Source of the DNA: an uncultured Blautia sp.
Lineage (GTDB): Bacteria; Bacillota; Clostridia; Lachnospirales; Lachnospiraceae
Assembly: GCA_934437695.1 (NCBI GenBank)
Contig: CAKSAW010000058.1
Span: 1 to 7,048 of the forward strand
Length of the DNA stretch: 7,048 bases
Direction of reading: 5' to 3'
Of this stretch, positions 1-5,204 are shown piece after piece; positions within the stretch are counted from its first letter, which is position 1; each line of letters begins with the position of its first letter. Below the pieces are notes generated by a model that saw only the letters and a program-made list of their open reading frames with translations, was not told the DNA's origin and ran no database searches. The position numbers were made by a program, and so were the translations under genes.

Positions 1-2
1 TA

Positions 3-34
3 CATATGATAGGAGTGTAAAGAAAAACTGGAGG
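3..34 (+). promoter_or_regulatory. Possible -10 element and ribosome binding site for the Cys-rich gene
   Basis: CATATGATA at 3-11 fits the sporulation sigma-K -10 pattern CATAnnnTA. The overlapping TATGAT at 5-10 also matches the sigma-A -10 box at 5 of 6 positions. The -35 region lies outside the window, so the two cannot be told apart. GGAGG at 30-34 is a strong ribosome binding site 7 nt before the ATG at 42. The promoter reading is inference; the ribosome binding site is clear. Confidence 0.4.
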
Positions 35-41
35 ATTTAAG

Positions 42-347
42 ATGAGTGACTTAGCTGCTACAAATTGTGGATGTGAGGACAGAGGCGGATGTACCTGCGG
101 CTGTGGATGTGGATGCGGTAATAATAACAGCTGTGGATGCGACAATGGATGTAATAATAATGGATGTGGACTTTCCTGGGGAAATAATAATTCCTGCTGT
201 AATATCCTCTGGATCATCATTCTTCTGTGTCTGTGCGGAAACAACGGATGCGGCAATGGATGTGGCAACAGCTGCGGTAACGGCGACAGCTGCTGGATCA
301 TTATCGTACTGCTTCTGCTGTGTGGAAACAACAGCTGCGGATGCTGA
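42..347 (+). CDS. Cys/Gly/Asn-rich small protein ('chorion-like' high-cysteine protein)
   Basis: Encodes 101 residues, of which 22 are Cys, 21 Gly and 19 Asn. The N-terminal part (about 9-53) is built of CG, GCG and GNNNSC units. Two short hydrophobic stretches, about 54-65 (NILWIIILLCLC) and 85-94 (WIIIVLLLLC), are each followed by a CGNNxCG motif, so the C-terminal half looks like a diverged internal duplication. Neither stretch is a convincing full membrane span, and there is no signal peptide. GGAGG lies 7 nt before the ATG, and a terminator follows directly, so the gene is probably a single transcription unit. It resembles proteins annotated in Lachnospiraceae as chorion class high-cysteine HCB protein; that is a descriptive name, not a function. 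A spore-coat or other surface structural role, or metal binding, is possible but unproven. Open frames overlapping it on both strands come from the low-complexity repeats. Confidence 0.85.
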   Translation: MSDLAATNCGCEDRGGCTCGCGCGCGNNNSCGCDNGCNNNGCGLSWGNNNSCCNILWIIILLCLCGNNGCGNGCGNSCGNGDSCWIIIVLLLLCGNNSCGC

Positions 348-362
348 CAATGATTGTCTGCA

Positions 363-396
363 GGCAGAGGGATCACTCCCTCTGCCATTTTATTTT
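363..396 (+). terminator. Rho-independent terminator of the Cys-rich gene
   Basis: A perfect 10-bp stem pairs 363-372 (GGCAGAGGGA) with 377-386 (TCCCTCTGCC) around a TCAC loop. It is followed by ATTTTATTTT at 387-396. It starts 15 nt after the stop codon. On the minus strand the hairpin is not followed by a T-run, so it is directional for the plus strand. The stop codon of the converging 50-residue gene (390-392) lies inside the T-rich tail. Confidence 0.88.
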
Positions 397-542
397 GCCC
401 CGGATTTTGTATTCCGGTCAGTGGTCCGGTCCGGATCATGGCCCTGTTTTCTTTTCTTTTTTACACATTCCAGGTCTATTTCATACACAGCATTTCCATC
501 TATGATCAGCTTTTCTTTCTTTTCCTCTGATTCTGAACCCAT
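390..542 (-). CDS. Small charged hypothetical protein, 50 residues
   Basis: An ATG at 542-540 opens a 50-codon frame ending in TAA at 392-390. The protein starts MGSESEEKKEKLIIDGNAVY, continues EIDLECVKKKRKQ, and ends in a polar, basic tail (about 28-50). GGAG (554-551) lies 8 nt before the start, which makes it a credible gene despite its size. A minus-strand promoter is visible upstream (ATGACG-18-TATAAT, 602-631). The central LIIDGNAVYEIDLEC segment looks like a small folded beta element between charged ends; one Cys is present. There is no signal peptide or membrane segment. It converges on the Cys-rich gene and diverges from the 655-1035 gene. It looks like a short conserved hypothetical protein of Lachnospiraceae, but I cannot assign a function. 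Confidence 0.72.
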   Translation of the reverse strand: MGSESEEKKEKLIIDGNAVYEIDLECVKKKRKQGHDPDRTTDRNTKSGAK

Positions 543-601
543 ATCTTATTCTCCATTTCTTATATTTTATTTTACAGACCAGTTAACGGATTCTCTGATT
601 T

Positions 602-631
602 ATTATATGTCAGAATCCTTCTCTCCGTCAT
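602..631 (-). promoter_or_regulatory. Sigma-A-type promoter for the 50-residue minus-strand gene
   Basis: On the minus strand ATGACG (631-626, 4 of 6 matches to TTGACA) and a perfect TATAAT (607-602) are separated by 18 nt. Transcription would start near 595, giving a leader of roughly 50 nt that carries the GGAG ribosome binding site. Confidence 0.5.
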
Positions 632-636
632 ATTCT
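607..636 (+). promoter_or_regulatory. Weak candidate promoter for the 655-1300 gene pair
   Basis: ATGTCA (607-612) and TATTCT (631-636), each 4 of 6 matches to consensus, are 18 nt apart. They would start transcription near 643. This overlaps the opposing promoter of the minus-strand gene, so the two units would compete for polymerase. It fits a start codon at 655 or 670 better than one at 607. Confidence 0.3.
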
Positions 637-654
637 GTTAATAAAAATCATAAA

Positions 655-1035
655 ATGAAAGCAGATCTTATGAATGAAGAGCAGATTTTCCAGACTCCGC
701 TGGACCAGATGGTCAGTTCAGACAGGGGACAGATGATAAAAGCTGCCATCCCTTATCTTCCGCCTAAGGGTCAGCAGATTTTCTCAATCTATGAAAAGGC
801 AGTTGAATTCCTGAACACTGTCTCTGTTTTTGGGAGAACAGGTCCGGGCGCTGATCTGTGCGCCATGAGTGTGCCTGCCCAGGATCCTGCAGCTGCCATC
901 AGCGATATCCGCAGTTTCTGTTATGGACCCAGCAGAGATAAATTAAACCAGATAGCAAATATGATGGCTATGATCCAGATGCTTCAGCTTCTGAATCAGC
1001 CGGCTGATGAAGAGAAGGAGGATTCCGATGAATGA
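655..1035 (+). CDS. Hypothetical helical protein, first gene of a two-gene unit
   Basis: From the ATG at 655 the product is 126 residues and cytoplasmic, without a signal peptide. The core, residues 15-60 (PLDQM...QMIKAAIPYLPPKGQQ...IYEKAVEFLNTV), looks like amphipathic helices. A Gly/Pro/Ala-rich linker follows (61-82), then a Met/Leu-rich amphipathic helix (95-114, with ANMMAMIQMLQLLN) and an acidic tail (118-126). The start is uncertain: ATGs at 607, 655 and 670 are in frame and none has a good ribosome binding site. The frame stays open far upstream only because of the low-complexity gene before it. The stop overlaps the next start as ATGAATGA, implying translational coupling and probable joint function. 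The pair resembles uncharacterised Lachnospiraceae proteins I have seen without any assigned role; function unknown. Confidence 0.72.
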   Translation: MKADLMNEEQIFQTPLDQMVSSDRGQMIKAAIPYLPPKGQQIFSIYEKAVEFLNTVSVFGRTGPGADLCAMSVPAQDPAAAISDIRSFCYGPSRDKLNQIANMMAMIQMLQLLNQPADEEKEDSDE

Positions 1036-1300
1036 CGACTGGCGTAATAACCCAAAACTTGCAGGTATGGACCATTCCAAGCTTGATATGCTCCAGAATT
1101 TTGCTGCCCAGGGAAGCTCCAAAGGCGCAAATGAGATGCTGCCTTTTCTGATGAATGCTGCTGCCCAGGGAAAAAACAATGGCCTGAAGTTCAGTGCAGA
1201 TGAAATATCTACAATCATTGAAGTTCTTAAGATGGGTAAATCTCCTGCAGAAGCCCAGAAACTTGATAAAGTAGTTAATCTTATGAAAATGATGCGATAA
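1028..1300 (+). CDS. Hypothetical helical protein, second gene of the pair
   Basis: Encodes 90 residues. AGAAGGAGG at 1014-1022 is a near-perfect ribosome binding site about 5 nt before this ATG, which fixes the start and rules out the in-frame ATG at 1007. The N-terminus MNDDWRNNPKLAGMDHSKLD is followed by predicted helices about 17-27, 33-48, 56-69 and 73-88. AAQG occurs twice (26-29 and 45-48), hinting at a short internal repeat. The C-terminal helix is Met- and Lys-rich. The small all-helical form, with no catalytic-looking residues, suggests a structural or protein-binding role with its upstream partner; this is inference. A similar family is widespread in Lachnospiraceae as conserved hypothetical proteins, to my recollection. 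Confidence 0.85.
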   Translation: MNDDWRNNPKLAGMDHSKLDMLQNFAAQGSSKGANEMLPFLMNAAAQGKNNGLKFSADEISTIIEVLKMGKSPAEAQKLDKVVNLMKMMR

Positions 1301-1358
1301 AATAAGAAGATAACTGTTTCGCAATTAAAGCAGGGGACTTACTTGATCCGGCAACAAA

Positions 1359-1402
1359 AAAAGAGTACATCCGACAGGATTACTGTTCTAATGTACTCTT
1401 TT
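1359..1402. terminator. Bidirectional rho-independent terminator between converging units
   Basis: AAAAGAGTACAT (1359-1370) pairs perfectly over 12 bp with ATGTACTCTTTT (1391-1402). A second small stem, ACAG/CTGT, can form inside the loop. On the minus strand the hairpin is followed by a run of seven T, so it ends the seven-gene operon after cinA. On the plus strand the stem itself ends in TTTT and AT-rich DNA follows, so it can also end the 655-1300 unit. Confidence 0.88.
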
Positions 1403-1465
1403 ATAATAAATATACTATTTAATATTAAATATACGTTTTAATATAAATTATCCGCCTGAATGCTT
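1403..1465. other. AT-rich spacer with a 16-bp perfect palindrome
   Basis: The spacer between the terminator and the cinA stop is almost all A and T. It contains TATTTAATATTAAATA (1416-1431), a perfect 16-bp inverted repeat made only of A and T. There is no gene here. Such palindromes arise easily in AT-rich DNA, so function is doubtful. Confidence 0.4.
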
Positions 1466-1960
1466 TTATTTTCCACATTTGCGCAGTCTGCTGCAGATAA
1501 GGGTCAGTGCCTGGGTGACAGCCTGGTCTCTGATACTGCTTCTGTCGCCTGTGAAATGGAATTCTTTTACAATTGTCTTTCCTGCACAGCAGCATCCCAT
1601 AAATACGGTTCCCACAGGTGTTTCTTCTGTTCCGCCTCCCGGACCTGCCAGTCCTGTGACCGAAAGACACACATCTGTCCCTGCAGCCTTTGCTCCGCCT
1701 TTTGCCATCTGTCTGGCACATTTTGCTGAGACAGCACCTTCTTTTTTTAATGTTCCCTTCTTCACACCAAGGCATTTTCTTTTTGCACGGTTTGTATATG
1801 TGACATAGCCGCACATAAATACCTCGGAAGCTCCGGGTACATTTACAATACTTGCTGCTACTGCTCCGCCGGTACAGGACTCGGCAAGAGATAAGGTCAT
1901 CTTCTTTTCTTTCAGAAGATCTACAACGGCTTCCTCAAGGTTTTTGTTTTCTGCTGTCAT
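1466..1960 (-). CDS. pncC: CinA C-terminal family protein, nicotinamide-nucleotide amidase
   Basis: Encodes 164 residues, the full length of stand-alone PncC proteins (about 165). It lacks the N-terminal MoCF-like domain of two-domain CinA. Family landmarks are AESCTGG (25-31), the CGYVTYTNRAK segment (about 50-60), SVTGLAGPGGGTEETPVGTVF (about 100-120) and GDRSSIRDQAV near the C-terminus. The known reaction is hydrolysis of nicotinamide mononucleotide to nicotinate mononucleotide and ammonia, in the cytoplasm, for pyridine nucleotide salvage. It is the last gene of the operon, 38 nt after pgsA, with an AGGAAGGGA ribosome binding site. Ten Cys residues, including a CCC run, are more than I would expect. 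The older 'competence damage' name reflects an association with recA, which is not seen next to it here. Confidence 0.92.
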   Translation of the reverse strand: MTAENKNLEEAVVDLLKEKKMTLSLAESCTGGAVAASIVNVPGASEVFMCGYVTYTNRAKRKCLGVKKGTLKKEGAVSAKCARQMAKGGAKAAGTDVCLSVTGLAGPGGGTEETPVGTVFMGCCCAGKTIVKEFHFTGDRSSIRDQAVTQALTLICSRLRKCGK

Positions 1961-1998
1961 ATTGTACGCTTCCCTTCCTGTTCATCATCTACAAAAAT

Positions 1999-2538
1999 TT
2001 AATCCTGCATAGACAGAACGCTCTTATTCTGCCAGATATATGTGATCAGGGAAATAATGGTAAGTGCCACTGAGATCCAGATAAAGATCTGACCCAGAAT
2101 ATCAAATGCACCGCCCAGATCAAGAATAAGCAGGATGATCATGATCATCTGAGATACTGTTTTAAATTTACCCCAGTAGTTTGCTGCGATCACAATGCCA
2201 TTCTCAGCTGCGATCAGACGGAATCCGCTGATGATAAATTCTCTTCCTATAATAATGATAACGATCCATGCCGGAAGTTTACCCATTTCAATAAGACAGA
2301 TCATTGCAGAGCAGACAAGAAGCTTATCTGCAAGAGGATCCATAAATTTGCCGAAATTTGTGACCAGATTGTATTTTCTGGCGATCTTTCCGTCAAACCA
2401 GTCTGTAACGCTGGCTACAACAAAGATAGCAAGTGCTATATAACGATTAGAGTCACCGCCCAGGTCTGTAAGCATAAACAGTACAAGAAACGGAACAAGG
2501 ATCATTCTGATAACTGTAAGTTTATTCGGTGTATTCAT
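1999..2538 (-). CDS. pgsA: CDP-diacylglycerol--glycerol-3-phosphate 3-phosphatidyltransferase
   Basis: Encodes 179 residues, normal for PgsA. The CDP-alcohol phosphotransferase signature DxxDGxxARx8Gx3Dx3D is complete: D46, D49, G50, A53, R54, G63, D67, D71. Hydrophobic segments near 10-25, 33-47, 74-105, 128-148 and 150-168 fit a polytopic inner-membrane enzyme. It joins CDP-diacylglycerol and sn-glycerol 3-phosphate to give phosphatidylglycerol phosphate and CMP, the committed step to phosphatidylglycerol and cardiolipin. Its ATG lies inside rimO (17-nt overlap), with AGGAGAG 7 nt upstream within the rimO coding sequence, so translation is probably coupled to rimO. The rimO-pgsA-cinA order resembles the pgsA-cinA pairing of other Firmicutes. 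Confidence 0.96.
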   Translation of the reverse strand: MNTPNKLTVIRMILVPFLVLFMLTDLGGDSNRYIALAIFVVASVTDWFDGKIARKYNLVTNFGKFMDPLADKLLVCSAMICLIEMGKLPAWIVIIIIGREFIISGFRLIAAENGIVIAANYWGKFKTVSQMIMIILLILDLGGAFDILGQIFIWISVALTIISLITYIWQNKSVLSMQD

Positions 2539-3859
2539 CTGCCAACTCTCCTATCAAATCATATTCCAGCGCACCTGTCACACGTACTTTTGCGAAATCT
2601 CCTGTCATCAGAAGTTCTCCTGTCTGTACGAAAATATAGCCGTCAACCTTTGGCGCATCTCCGTAGGTTCTGCCAATATACGCGCTCTCATCAGCAACTT
2701 TTCCTTCGATCATTACAAGAAGCTCCTGTCCGATACGGTCAGTTCCCTTATCATAAGAAATCTCCTGTTGAAGCTCCATGATCTCGTCACGTCTCTCTTC
2801 TTTTACTTCCTCAGGAACCTGATCAGGCATTGTTGCTGCCGGTGTATCCTCTTCCGGTGAGTAAGTAAATACTCCCAGACGGTCAAATTCCATCTCATCA
2901 ACAAATCCCATCAGTTCTTCATGGTCTTCCTGTGTTTCTCCCGGGAAGCCTGAGATCAGTGTGGTACGGAGGACAATATCAGGAATCTCCCTGCGAAGCT
3001 TCTCAACGATTTCCACCAGCTCTGCCTGTGTAGTCCTTCTTCCCATTCTCTTTAAGATGCGGTCGCTTGCGTGCTGTATGGGAAGATCCAGATAATGACA
3101 GATTTTCTTCTCTTCTTTCATGGTCTGGATAAGTTCATCGTAGATCTCCTCCGGATAGCAGTAAAGCACACGGATCCAGCGGATACCTTTGATCTTACAT
3201 AATTCCTTAAGAAGGATATGAAGAGATTTCTTTCCATATATATCTGTTCCATACACAGTTGTCTCCTGTGCAACAAGAATAAGCTCCTTAACTCCTTCTT
3301 CTGCCATCTCCTCTGCCTGTTCTATCAGGCGCTCCATAGGAACGCTTCGGAAGCTGCCCCGGAGTTTTGGTATAATACAGTAAGTACAGTGCTTATCGCA
3401 GCCTTCTGCAATCTTAAGATATCCGAAATGTCCGCCTGTTGTCAGCACTCGTTTTCCCAGCTTCTCAGGCAGATAATCTATATCCTTGAATTCCTGGAAA
3501 TGCTCTCCCTCCATAGCCACATTGATGGCTTTGAGGATATCACCGTAGGAGGTTGTGCCAAGTACTGCATCCACTTCAGGCACTTCCTCTATGATCTCAT
3601 TCTTGTAACGCTGTGCCATACATCCTGTAACAACAAGAACTTTACAGCTTCCGGATTTTTTGTACTCTGCCATCTCAAGGATGGTGTTTACACTCTCTTC
3701 TTTTGCGTCATTAATAAAGCAGCAGGTATTAACCACTATCGCCTCTGCCTGTGTCTCATCATCTACGATCTCGAATCCGCTGCCTGTAAGAAGCCCCAGC
3801 ATTTCCTCTGAATCTACAAGGTTCTTGTCACAGCCTAATGATACGAATAATAATTTCAT
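2522..3859 (-). CDS. rimO: Ribosomal protein S12 methylthiotransferase RimO
   Basis: Encodes 445 residues from the ATG at 3859, close to E. coli RimO (441). An AGGAG 5 nt upstream supports this start; a GTG at 3913 in the same frame would add 18 unconserved residues. The N-terminal methylthiotransferase domain carries cluster cysteines C10, C46 (C47 adjacent) and C80. The radical SAM motif CxxxCxxC is C154, C158, C161 (EGCDKHCTYC). A TRAM domain covers about 375-440, and the TYGDAPKVDG segment is typical of RimO rather than MiaB or MtaB. The enzyme uses two 4Fe-4S clusters and S-adenosylmethionine to add a methylthio group to the beta carbon of a conserved aspartate of ribosomal protein S12. 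It lies 75 nt after rpoZ and its leader has competing hairpins (described separately). Confidence 0.96.
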   Translation of the reverse strand: MKLLFVSLGCDKNLVDSEEMLGLLTGSGFEIVDDETQAEAIVVNTCCFINDAKEESVNTILEMAEYKKSGSCKVLVVTGCMAQRYKNEIIEEVPEVDAVLGTTSYGDILKAINVAMEGEHFQEFKDIDYLPEKLGKRVLTTGGHFGYLKIAEGCDKHCTYCIIPKLRGSFRSVPMERLIEQAEEMAEEGVKELILVAQETTVYGTDIYGKKSLHILLKELCKIKGIRWIRVLYCYPEEIYDELIQTMKEEKKICHYLDLPIQHASDRILKRMGRRTTQAELVEIVEKLRREIPDIVLRTTLISGFPGETQEDHEELMGFVDEMEFDRLGVFTYSPEEDTPAATMPDQVPEEVKEERRDEIMELQQEISYDKGTDRIGQELLVMIEGKVADESAYIGRTYGDAPKVDGYIFVQTGELLMTGDFAKVRVTGALEYDLIGELADEYTE

Positions 3860-3861
3860 AA

Positions 3862-3918
3862 ATTCTCCTATAGAGAATGTGCCTGAAAATATACTCCTGT
3901 AATTCTCAGACACATCCT
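3862..3918 (-). promoter_or_regulatory. rimO leader with two mutually exclusive hairpins
   Basis: Read on the minus strand, 3918-3906 (AGGATGTGTCTGA) pairs with 3886-3874 (TCAGGCACATTCT) over 13 bp, two of them G-U, around a 19-nt loop. Alternatively ATTCTC (3878-3873) pairs with GAGAAT (3867-3862), which contains most of the rimO ribosome binding site AGGAG. Both use 3874-3878, so only one can form. Neither is followed by a T-run, so translational control or RNA processing is more likely than termination. No known riboswitch class is recognised. The structures are seen in sequence; the regulatory meaning is inference. Confidence 0.35.
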
Positions 3919-3934
3919 TTCGTTCATCTATTGA

Positions 3935-4261
3935 TTATTCTTCTGTTGTTTCCTCAACAGCTGCTTCAGCAGCTTCAGAAATCTCAGCTTCAGCCTGAAC
4001 CTCAGCTGTCTCTTCTTCCTCGTTCTCTTCCGGAGCAAGGATCTTTACCTGTCCTTTGTAAAGCTCATCGATTGCAACAGAAAGAGGTTTTTTACCTGCT
4101 GCACCCTCTACCAGAGGTTTGGAGCCTGCGATAAGCTGGCGTGCGCGTTTACTTGCAGCAAGTACAAGGGAATAACGGCTGTTAAGGGACATTGTTGTAT
4201 CGTCGTCCTCACTGTTTGCATTGATTGCTTCGATTAATTCTGTATAAGACGGATGTATCAT
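3935..4261 (-). CDS. rpoZ: DNA-directed RNA polymerase omega subunit
   Basis: Encodes 108 residues from the ATG at 4261, chosen because AAAGGAGAA lies about 9 nt upstream; the same frame is open further up but that part is not conserved. The omega core is clear: SLNSRYSLVLAASKRARQL (25-43) is the signature helix, followed by KKPLSVAIDELYKG (57-70). From residue 78 the protein is an acidic Glu/Ala tail (EENEEEETAEVQAEAE and on), low in complexity and typically variable between species. Omega helps fold and assemble the beta-prime subunit of RNA polymerase; in some bacteria it contributes to a ppGpp site, though not generally in Firmicutes. It sits 41 nt after gmk, as in B. subtilis. Confidence 0.95.
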   Translation of the reverse strand: MIHPSYTELIEAINANSEDDDTTMSLNSRYSLVLAASKRARQLIAGSKPLVEGAAGKKPLSVAIDELYKGQVKILAPEENEEEETAEVQAEAEISEAAEAAVEETTEE

Positions 4262-4282
4262 GTATTTTCTCCTTTCTTTTAA

Positions 4283-4295
4283 GCGGTCGGACCGC
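4283..4295 (-). other. Small GC-rich hairpin between gmk and rpoZ
   Basis: GCGGT (4283-4287) and ACCGC (4291-4295) can form a 5-bp stem with a 3-nt loop in the 41-nt gap between the gmk stop and the rpoZ start. No T-run follows, so it is not a terminator. It may protect mRNA ends or be chance. Confidence 0.25.
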
Positions 4296-4302
4296 ATGGT
4301 TA

Positions 4303-4926
4303 TCATTTCTGGAATGCTTTTGTCTGTTCCTGGATGTCTGCAATAAATTCTGTATTTCTGGATGCTCTGGAATGTTCGCTTACAATGATCTGATGAAGAT
4401 GATCTACACATTCCTCTACTGTGTCATTGACAAGAATGTAGTCATACTGTCCCATGCCCTGTGCCTCTTCCCCTGCTCTTGCAAGTCTGTCAGCGATCAC
4501 CTGTGCAGTCTCTGTTCCTCTGCCTGTAAGGCGGCGTTCCAGTTCCTCTACTGTAGGCGGGGTCACAAATACCAGAAGCGCTTCCGGTATCTTCTCTTTA
4601 ATCTTCATTGCCCCTTGGATCTCAATCTCCAGGATCACATTTCTGCCTGCCTGAAGCTGTTCTTCAACGTAAGAACGTGGGGTTCCGTAATAGTTCTCCA
4701 CATAACGGGCATATTCAAGTAATGCATCTTCCTGGATCAGTTTCTCAAATTCATCCCGTGTGCGGAAGAAATATTCTCTGCCGTCCTCCTCACCCGGACG
4801 GGGATTTCTGGTAGTTGCAGAGACAGATAATGCGTAATCATCATATTTCTCCATCAGGCGCTTCATTACTGTGCCTTTTCCTGCGCCGGAAAATCCGGAA
4901 ACCACTACTAAAATTCCTTTATTCAT
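4303..4926 (-). CDS. gmk: Guanylate kinase
   Basis: Encodes 207 residues, the same length as E. coli Gmk. The P-loop GFSGAGKGT spans residues 11-19; Phe and Gly replace the Pro and Ser of the commoner GPSGAGKST. The GMP-binding region SVSATTRNPRPGEEDGREYFF (about 33-53) is intact, as are ILEIEIQGA (about 97-105) and the lid RGTET. It phosphorylates GMP to GDP with ATP in the cytosol, feeding GTP, dGTP and c-di-GMP or ppGpp pools. The ATG at 4926 is preferred over upstream in-frame ATGs because it follows AAGGGAGAG and matches the family N-terminus. It overlaps the remA stop by 8 nt, so the two are probably translationally coupled. Confidence 0.96.
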   Translation of the reverse strand: MNKGILVVVSGFSGAGKGTVMKRLMEKYDDYALSVSATTRNPRPGEEDGREYFFRTRDEFEKLIQEDALLEYARYVENYYGTPRSYVEEQLQAGRNVILEIEIQGAMKIKEKIPEALLVFVTPPTVEELERRLTGRGTETAQVIADRLARAGEEAQGMGQYDYILVNDTVEECVDHLHQIIVSEHSRASRNTEFIADIQEQTKAFQK

Positions 4927-5191
4927 GGATCTCTCCCTTATCTTCATTCTCATATATTTCTGCAAATCTCCGGGCTATGGTCTCCGGCTGAAGTGCGCTG
5001 AGCACCAGATGATCATCACTTGTGACGATCACTGCCTTTGTCTTTCTTCCCTGAGTTGCATCGATCAGTGATCTGCTGCCTTTTACGCTCTGCACCATAC
5101 GTTTTATCGGTGCTGCATCCGGGCTGACCACTGCTACGATCTTCTGTGAATTGACTACATTTCCAAAACCAATATTAATAAGTCTTGCCAC
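4919..5191 (-). CDS. remA: DUF370 / RemA-family regulator, GTG start
   Basis: Encodes 90 residues beginning at a GTG (5191-5189); no in-frame ATG fits, and the family N-terminus LINIGFGN follows at 4-11. Other conserved parts are SPDAAPIKR (23-31) and the signature DATQGRKTKAVI (44-55). AAAGGAAG just upstream, overlapping the yicC stop (13-nt gap), is the ribosome binding site. In B. subtilis, RemA is a ring-forming DNA-binding activator of biofilm-matrix and osmoprotection genes. Whether this homologue does the same in a gut-type Clostridia is unknown. Its location between yicC and gmk is widely conserved in Firmicutes. The C-terminus ENEDKGEIHE overlaps the gmk start and is probably not constrained. 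Confidence 0.93.
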   Translation of the reverse strand: MARLINIGFGNVVNSQKIVAVVSPDAAPIKRMVQSVKGSRSLIDATQGRKTKAVIVTSDDHLVLSALQPETIARRFAEIYENEDKGEIHE

Positions 5192-5204
5192 GTTTTCTCT
5201 TCCT

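Noticed and set aside
42..347. Metallothionein or a ribosomally made Cys-rich peptide (lanthipeptide, sactipeptide) precursor
   Set aside because: There is no leader-core layout and no modification enzyme or transporter nearby, and the hydrophobic WIII stretches do not fit metallothioneins.
51..350. 99-residue minus-strand open frame antisense to the Cys-rich gene
   Set aside because: It is an Ala/Ser/Thr/Val-rich mirror of the CG and GN codon repeats, with no ribosome binding site or terminator.
67..654. A 322-residue plus-strand open frame spanning 67-1035 in a different frame from the Cys-rich gene
   Set aside because: Its first part is a shadow of the repeat-rich gene (ADVPAAVDVDAVIITAVDAT type composition) and crosses a strong terminator and a minus-strand gene. 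Only the part from about 655 on looks like a real protein.
3218..3811. 197-residue plus-strand open frame opposite rimO
   Set aside because: It is Cys/Phe/His-rich, with no ribosome binding site, lying wholly within the well-supported rimO gene.
3860..3913. 18-residue N-terminal extension of RimO from the GTG at 3913
   Set aside because: MSENYRSIFSGTFSIGEF is not part of the RimO fold, and the ATG at 3859 has an ideal AGGAG at 5 nt.
3874..3918. Rho-independent terminator after rpoZ
   Set aside because: The stem is followed by TTCTCTATAGG rather than a T-run, and rimO follows immediately in the same direction.
4262..4411. 50-residue N-terminal extension of the omega subunit
   Set aside because: The extension lies in the gmk coding region and is basic and unlike omega. 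The ATG at 4261 has a proper AAAGGAGAA site.
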